From Spirochaetia bacterium (GTDB lineage Bacteria; Spirochaetota; Spirochaetia; Treponematales; Treponemataceae), in the NCBI GenBank assembly GCA_900767955.1, contig CAAGBC010000065.1, positions 1 to 17,376 on the forward strand: a DNA stretch of 17,376 nt, read 5' to 3'. The notes beneath the pieces are model-generated. The model had not been told where the DNA came from. It made no database searches and saw only the letters and a list, made by a program, of their open reading frames with translations. This document shows, piece by piece, positions 14,184-17,376 of this stretch (the stretch's first letter is position 1; every line of letters starts with the position of its first letter). Position numbers and translations under genes: made by a program.

Positions 14184-17149
14184 AAAAAATTACTTTCTCG
14201 TTTTTAATTTTATTAAGTTGTTTATTTCCTATTTTTGCTGATTCATCAAAAAATATTGATGTAGAAAATTTAGATACAAAAAAGTTAAAAATTATCAAAA
14301 CTGAATTTTTTGACATAATTTATCCAGAAATTTCACAACAAGCGGCGGCAGTTTTAGTTCAGAATGCAGATAATTATTACAAAGAATTAGCATCGTATTA
14401 CAAATTAAATTACGACATCAGGTTTACGGTAACAATTTATCCTAACACTGATATGATGAACGCAAATTTTGCTCCATTTCCGTATAATCGCATTATTCTG
14501 TACGATACAATGTGCAGTCCAGAATTGGCTGTTTTTTCGGATAGATTGCTAAATGTTTTTAAACATGAATTGGCTCACGGAATTACCCACAACATTCGGA
14601 ATAAATTTTGGCACGGCGTGAATAAAATTTTTGGTGATGCTGTAAGTCCTGGTTATTTGATTACAACTCCAGCAATTTCAGAGGGCGCTGCGGTAATTGA
14701 AGAAAGTCGCAACGGGGAAGGCAGATTAAACAGCGAATACGGAAATAAACATTCCGTAAAGCAAGCAATCATTGAAAATAAAAAATTAAAATACGGTGAA
14801 TTTCAAGGTGCAAGAGATATTTTTCCAACAGCTGTATTTTATTCTTTTGGTGCTGAATTTTATAATTGGCTAGAAAAAAAATACGGAAGTGAAAAATATG
14901 TTCAGTTTTGGTATAAATGTGAAAATTTTTCTGGATTAACATATTTTTTCATTTTTAAGAGTGTGTATGGTTTTTCTATAAAAACAGCGTTGGAAGAATT
15001 TTACAATGAATTTAATGTTCCAGATGTTGTTGCAAATCCTGATGAATTAGCTTCTGTGGAATATTTTTTTAAAGATAAAAAATTGCATAGTTATTCATAT
15101 TTGGTTTCGGGCAAAAACAAAATTGCGTATGTAAATTCTGATGCAAGTGGAGTTTTTGTTTGCAAAAAAGACGATACTTTGCAAAACGGTTATTCAAAGC
15201 CAAAACGAATTATTAAAAAATCATTAATAGAGTCTATTTCCTTGTCTAATGATGGAAAATATTTGTGCATTTCTTATTATTCAACAAATCACTTAGATTA
15301 TAAAACAAAAACAATGATTGTGGATTTAGAAACTAATCAGCGTTTTTATATTCCAGAGACAGGAATTTTATATGGAACTGTTATAAATGATGGAATTAAT
15401 GATTTTTTTGTTGGATTAAAAACTTATAGTCAGTTTTCATCATTTAAGATTTATGAATTGCACAAAAATAAGTCAGGAAAAATTTCTGATGCAGTTTTAG
15501 TTGATACCATAAAAAATAAATTCAATGATGTATTTTTTAATTTAACAGATGACGGCAAAGGCAATTTTGTTTTTATTCACAAACAAGGCTTGAATGCGTA
15601 TATTTCCTTTTATAACATCAATAAAAAACAGTTGAAGCAAATTCCTCTTTCTGAAATTGATGAAGAACGAATTGAAATTGCTGATTTTTCTGTTGTTCCT
15701 GCAGATTCAAAGGAATCTACAGATTCATCAGAAGATACGCAATTAGTTTTTTCTTGGGCAAAAAAAGGAACAATGCCTCGTCTTGGAATTGCAAGTGTAA
15801 ATGAAACTACAACAGAAATTAAATTTTATTCACAAGATGTTTCTGGTGGAATTTTTAATCCAGTAAAAATTGATGATGAAAAAATTGTTTACCTTGGAAG
15901 TTTTTTTGAAGGAAAGCATATTTTTGTTGCAGATATAACTAATAATCAATTTGAAAAAAAAGTTGTTCAAAACAAAGTTGTTGATTTGCGAAACCAAAAT
16001 CAAGATGAAATTCAAAAAGTTGATGTTGCTGTGTTAAAAGACTCAAAAGATTTTTCCTTGTGGAATTATCACAAAAAAGGCGTAATTGTTCCTCTTGGAT
16101 TGGTGAATACTTATTCTGTAAACGAAAAAAAAGATTCGCTAGATTCCCTTGGTTCCGTTTTAGGAATTACATATTTTACATCTACTCCGTGGATGAATCC
16201 TTTTGTTATTGCGTCGGCGGGATATAATATTTTTACTAATTCTTGGATGCTTAGTGCAAAAGTAAATAATTCTCTAAAAGGCACAAAAACAGGATTATTT
16301 CAGTACGATATTTTTGGTTCCGTTGAATTTGATACGCAAGGCTACAAACAAACTTATGAATATGTGAAGTTATCAAGTAAAATTTCTTTGCCAAATTGCT
16401 TTAATATTACTTTTGCTGACAATTTTAATTTTTTTGAAGGAAGGCAATCTGATTTTGGTGATAATGCAATTTTTGATTTTGTAAAAACATTTAATTTTAT
16501 TCCGTTGAGCGATAAAGAAAATATGTTCATCAAAAATCAAGCAGGCGTTTCTGTTGGGCAAACATTTTATACAGGAATTTATGAAAAAGCTGGTTTTGCG
16601 GTTTCTGCAATTTTGGATTCAGTTTATTGTGCCGAAATTAATTCCTTGGCAAATCCTGAAAAGTTTTACAACAATGTGGCAGTTGGTTCAGTGTTTTATA
16701 TTCCAAAACTTTTGCCAATTAGTAATAGTTTTGAAAAATGTGTGAATTTGCCTTCTTCTGTTTCAGTTGAATTATTTCCGTCTAGCAATTATTTTGCAAA
16801 AGTTTCTGCATCTACTTTGTTATCCTCAAAGGAATTGCAGTGGTCTCCAAATTGGTTCCCTGTGGTTTATGTGAATAGATTTTTTTCACGAATTACTTAT
16901 GACGGATATTTTTCTTGTGGAAAAAATGATTCTTGGGCAATTGCAAAAATTCCTTCATATATAGAAAGTTTTTCTGACGGAACAATGAAATACTATGATG
17001 AACTAAAATTGTCATTAGGATTTAACTTGGCTCCAAACATTGGAACATTTACTTCTTTTTCTGGAGCATTGACTTTAGATTTTATATATAGATTTTTCCC
17101 AGAACCAGATAAAAAATCATTTGATGTTTCTTTTGGAATTAGTTTGTAA
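14180..17149 (+). CDS. Exported zinc-peptidase-like protein with propeller-like and barrel-like regions
   Basis: A 989-residue protein. The signal peptide is residues 1-20 (ends PIFA, before DSSKN). A peptidase-MA-like gluzincin domain covers about 35-285: HELAH (129-133) is the zinc motif and Glu168 in SEGAAV is the probable third ligand. Residues about 290-625 form a series of four-strand-like blocks with NDGKYLCIS, DDGKGNFVF and similar turns, as in TolB/WD40-like propellers. Residues about 655-989 alternate aromatic and polar residues with glycine turns, like an outer-membrane barrel, though the last residue is Leu rather than Phe. The start overlaps the previous stop and has GGTGA upstream. 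A surface or periplasmic protease is inferred; substrates are unknown. Confidence 0.85.
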   Translation: MKKITFSFLILLSCLFPIFADSSKNIDVENLDTKKLKIIKTEFFDIIYPEISQQAAAVLVQNADNYYKELASYYKLNYDIRFTVTIYPNTDMMNANFAPFPYNRIILYDTMCSPELAVFSDRLLNVFKHELAHGITHNIRNKFWHGVNKIFGDAVSPGYLITTPAISEGAAVIEESRNGEGRLNSEYGNKHSVKQAIIENKKLKYGEFQGARDIFPTAVFYSFGAEFYNWLEKKYGSEKYVQFWYKCENFSGLTYFFIFKSVYGFSIKTALEEFYNEFNVPDVVANPDELASVEYFFKDKKLHSYSYLVSGKNKIAYVNSDASGVFVCKKDDTLQNGYSKPKRIIKKSLIESISLSNDGKYLCISYYSTNHLDYKTKTMIVDLETNQRFYIPETGILYGTVINDGINDFFVGLKTYSQFSSFKIYELHKNKSGKISDAVLVDTIKNKFNDVFFNLTDDGKGNFVFIHKQGLNAYISFYNINKKQLKQIPLSEIDEERIEIADFSVVPADSKESTDSSEDTQLVFSWAKKGTMPRLGIASVNETTTEIKFYSQDVSGGIFNPVKIDDEKIVYLGSFFEGKHIFVADITNNQFEKKVVQNKVVDLRNQNQDEIQKVDVAVLKDSKDFSLWNYHKKGVIVPLGLVNTYSVNEKKDSLDSLGSVLGITYFTSTPWMNPFVIASAGYNIFTNSWMLSAKVNNSLKGTKTGLFQYDIFGSVEFDTQGYKQTYEYVKLSSKISLPNCFNITFADNFNFFEGRQSDFGDNAIFDFVKTFNFIPLSDKENMFIKNQAGVSVGQTFYTGIYEKAGFAVSAILDSVYCAEINSLANPEKFYNNVAVGSVFYIPKLLPISNSFEKCVNLPSSVSVELFPSSNYFAKVSASTLLSSKELQWSPNWFPVVYVNRFFSRITYDGYFSCGKNDSWAIAKIPSYIESFSDGTMKYYDELKLSLGFNLAPNIGTFTSFSGALTLDFIYRFFPEPDKKSFDVSFGISL

Positions 17150-17160
17150 TTGTGGAAATC

Positions 17161-17171
17161 GTCATCCTGAC
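17161..17171 (+). repeat. Half copy of the GTCATNCTGA palindrome
   Basis: GTCATCCTGAC, identical to 4971-4981 and again lacking its right arm. It lies 11 nt after the stop of the 989-residue protein. Confidence 0.55.
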
Positions 17172-17277
17172 ACTTTTATTGAAAAGAGAGGGGCTGTCTA
17201 ATAAGTATTAATCATAGTATTTACTGATCATCCTAAATAACTCATAAAGTTATTTTTAACGGATTTTCTATAAATTA

Positions 17278-17298
17278 ATTCCGAACTCGATTCGGAAT
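17278..17298. repeat. Dispersed palindrome, copy C
   Basis: ATTCCGAA (17278-17285), loop CTCGA, TTCGGAAT (17291-17298): a perfect 8-bp stem followed by CTTATC. The stem sequence differs from copies A and D but keeps the ATTC...GAATCTT frame of the family. Confidence 0.7.
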
Positions 17299-17318
17299 CT
17301 TATCACTAAATATAGCGT

Positions 17319-17347
17319 AGATGCTGAAACTAGTTCAGCATGACAGA
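17319..17347. repeat. Dispersed palindrome, copy D
   Basis: ATGCTGAA (17321-17328), loop ACTAG, TTCAGCAT (17334-17341). Over AGATGCTGAA...GCATGACA it differs from copy A (4935-4960) by a single loop base, showing that the same repeat sits at both ends of the window. Confidence 0.85.
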
Positions 17348-17376
17348 ACTTATAGGTCAGCCCCTTTCTATAAAAA

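Larger units (their letters stand above)
17186..17368. mobile_element. MITE-like 183-bp element with terminal inverted repeats
   Basis: The ends 17186-17205 and 17349-17368 are inverted repeats matching at 16 of 20 positions, with a perfect core AGGGGCTG/CAGCCCCT. There is no coding capacity inside. The interior holds a hairpin AAATAACT/AGTTATTT (17235-17255) and two dispersed palindromes. No clear target-site duplication is visible. The GGGGCTGTC end is of the kind seen on several insertion sequences, so a non-autonomous derivative is plausible; alternatively it is a large hairpin-forming intergenic repeat. Confidence 0.5.

Overview
The window looks like a chromosomal stretch of a host-associated spirochaete, most likely a gut or rumen Treponema. 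The DNA is AT-rich. Several proteins carry lipoprotein signals, and two begin a surface region built from InlB-type (Listeria-Bacteroides) B-repeats. There is also a CotH-kinase lipoprotein, a secreted NlpC/P60 protein with a barrel-like tail, and short dispersed GTCAT..ATC palindromes. The genus is an inference from gene content; there is no rRNA or other marker here.

Left part (1-7255, + strand). The window opens inside a (CAAT)n microsatellite of at least 21 copies. A strong terminator for an unseen upstream gene follows, then a compact promoter and a 1561-residue lipoprotein of about 14 B-repeat modules with two possible carbohydrate-binding-like beta-sandwich regions. A cluster of palindromes and a terminator end that gene. 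Next comes a CotH-kinase lipoprotein whose C-terminal B-repeat module is cut off by a frameshift in an A9 tract at 6825-6833; the rest of the module continues in the next frame to 7255. This pair looks like a surface-exposed, possibly phase-variable locus.

Middle part (7252-11308, - strand). A bioY-ecfA-ecfT set encodes a complete ECF biotin importer. It converges on the CotH gene with a four-base stop-codon overlap. Upstream of it is a long-chain acyl-CoA synthetase gene. The 286 bp between bioY and the synthetase gene holds four hairpins, two of them near-duplicates with a compensating base-pair change, and is more GC-rich in part than its surroundings. Biotin uptake and fatty-acid activation are neighbouring steps of lipid metabolism, but they appear to be separate transcription units.

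Right part (11432-17149, + strand). A tight run of five genes is probably one operon: secreted NlpC/P60 hydrolase with barrel-like tail, small lipoprotein, SlyX, RluA-type pseudouridine synthase, and a 989-residue exported protein with an HELAH zinc-protease motif, a propeller-like middle and a barrel-like C-terminus. Most members look like envelope proteins; SlyX and the RluA-type enzyme are cytoplasmic.

Right edge (17150-17376). No gene. It holds a 183-bp element with 20-bp imperfect terminal inverted repeats and internal palindromes, which resembles a MITE.

Several genes lack a Shine-Dalgarno sequence and instead have a TATAAT-like hexamer 6-9 nt before the ATG, suggesting leaderless or near-leaderless transcripts.
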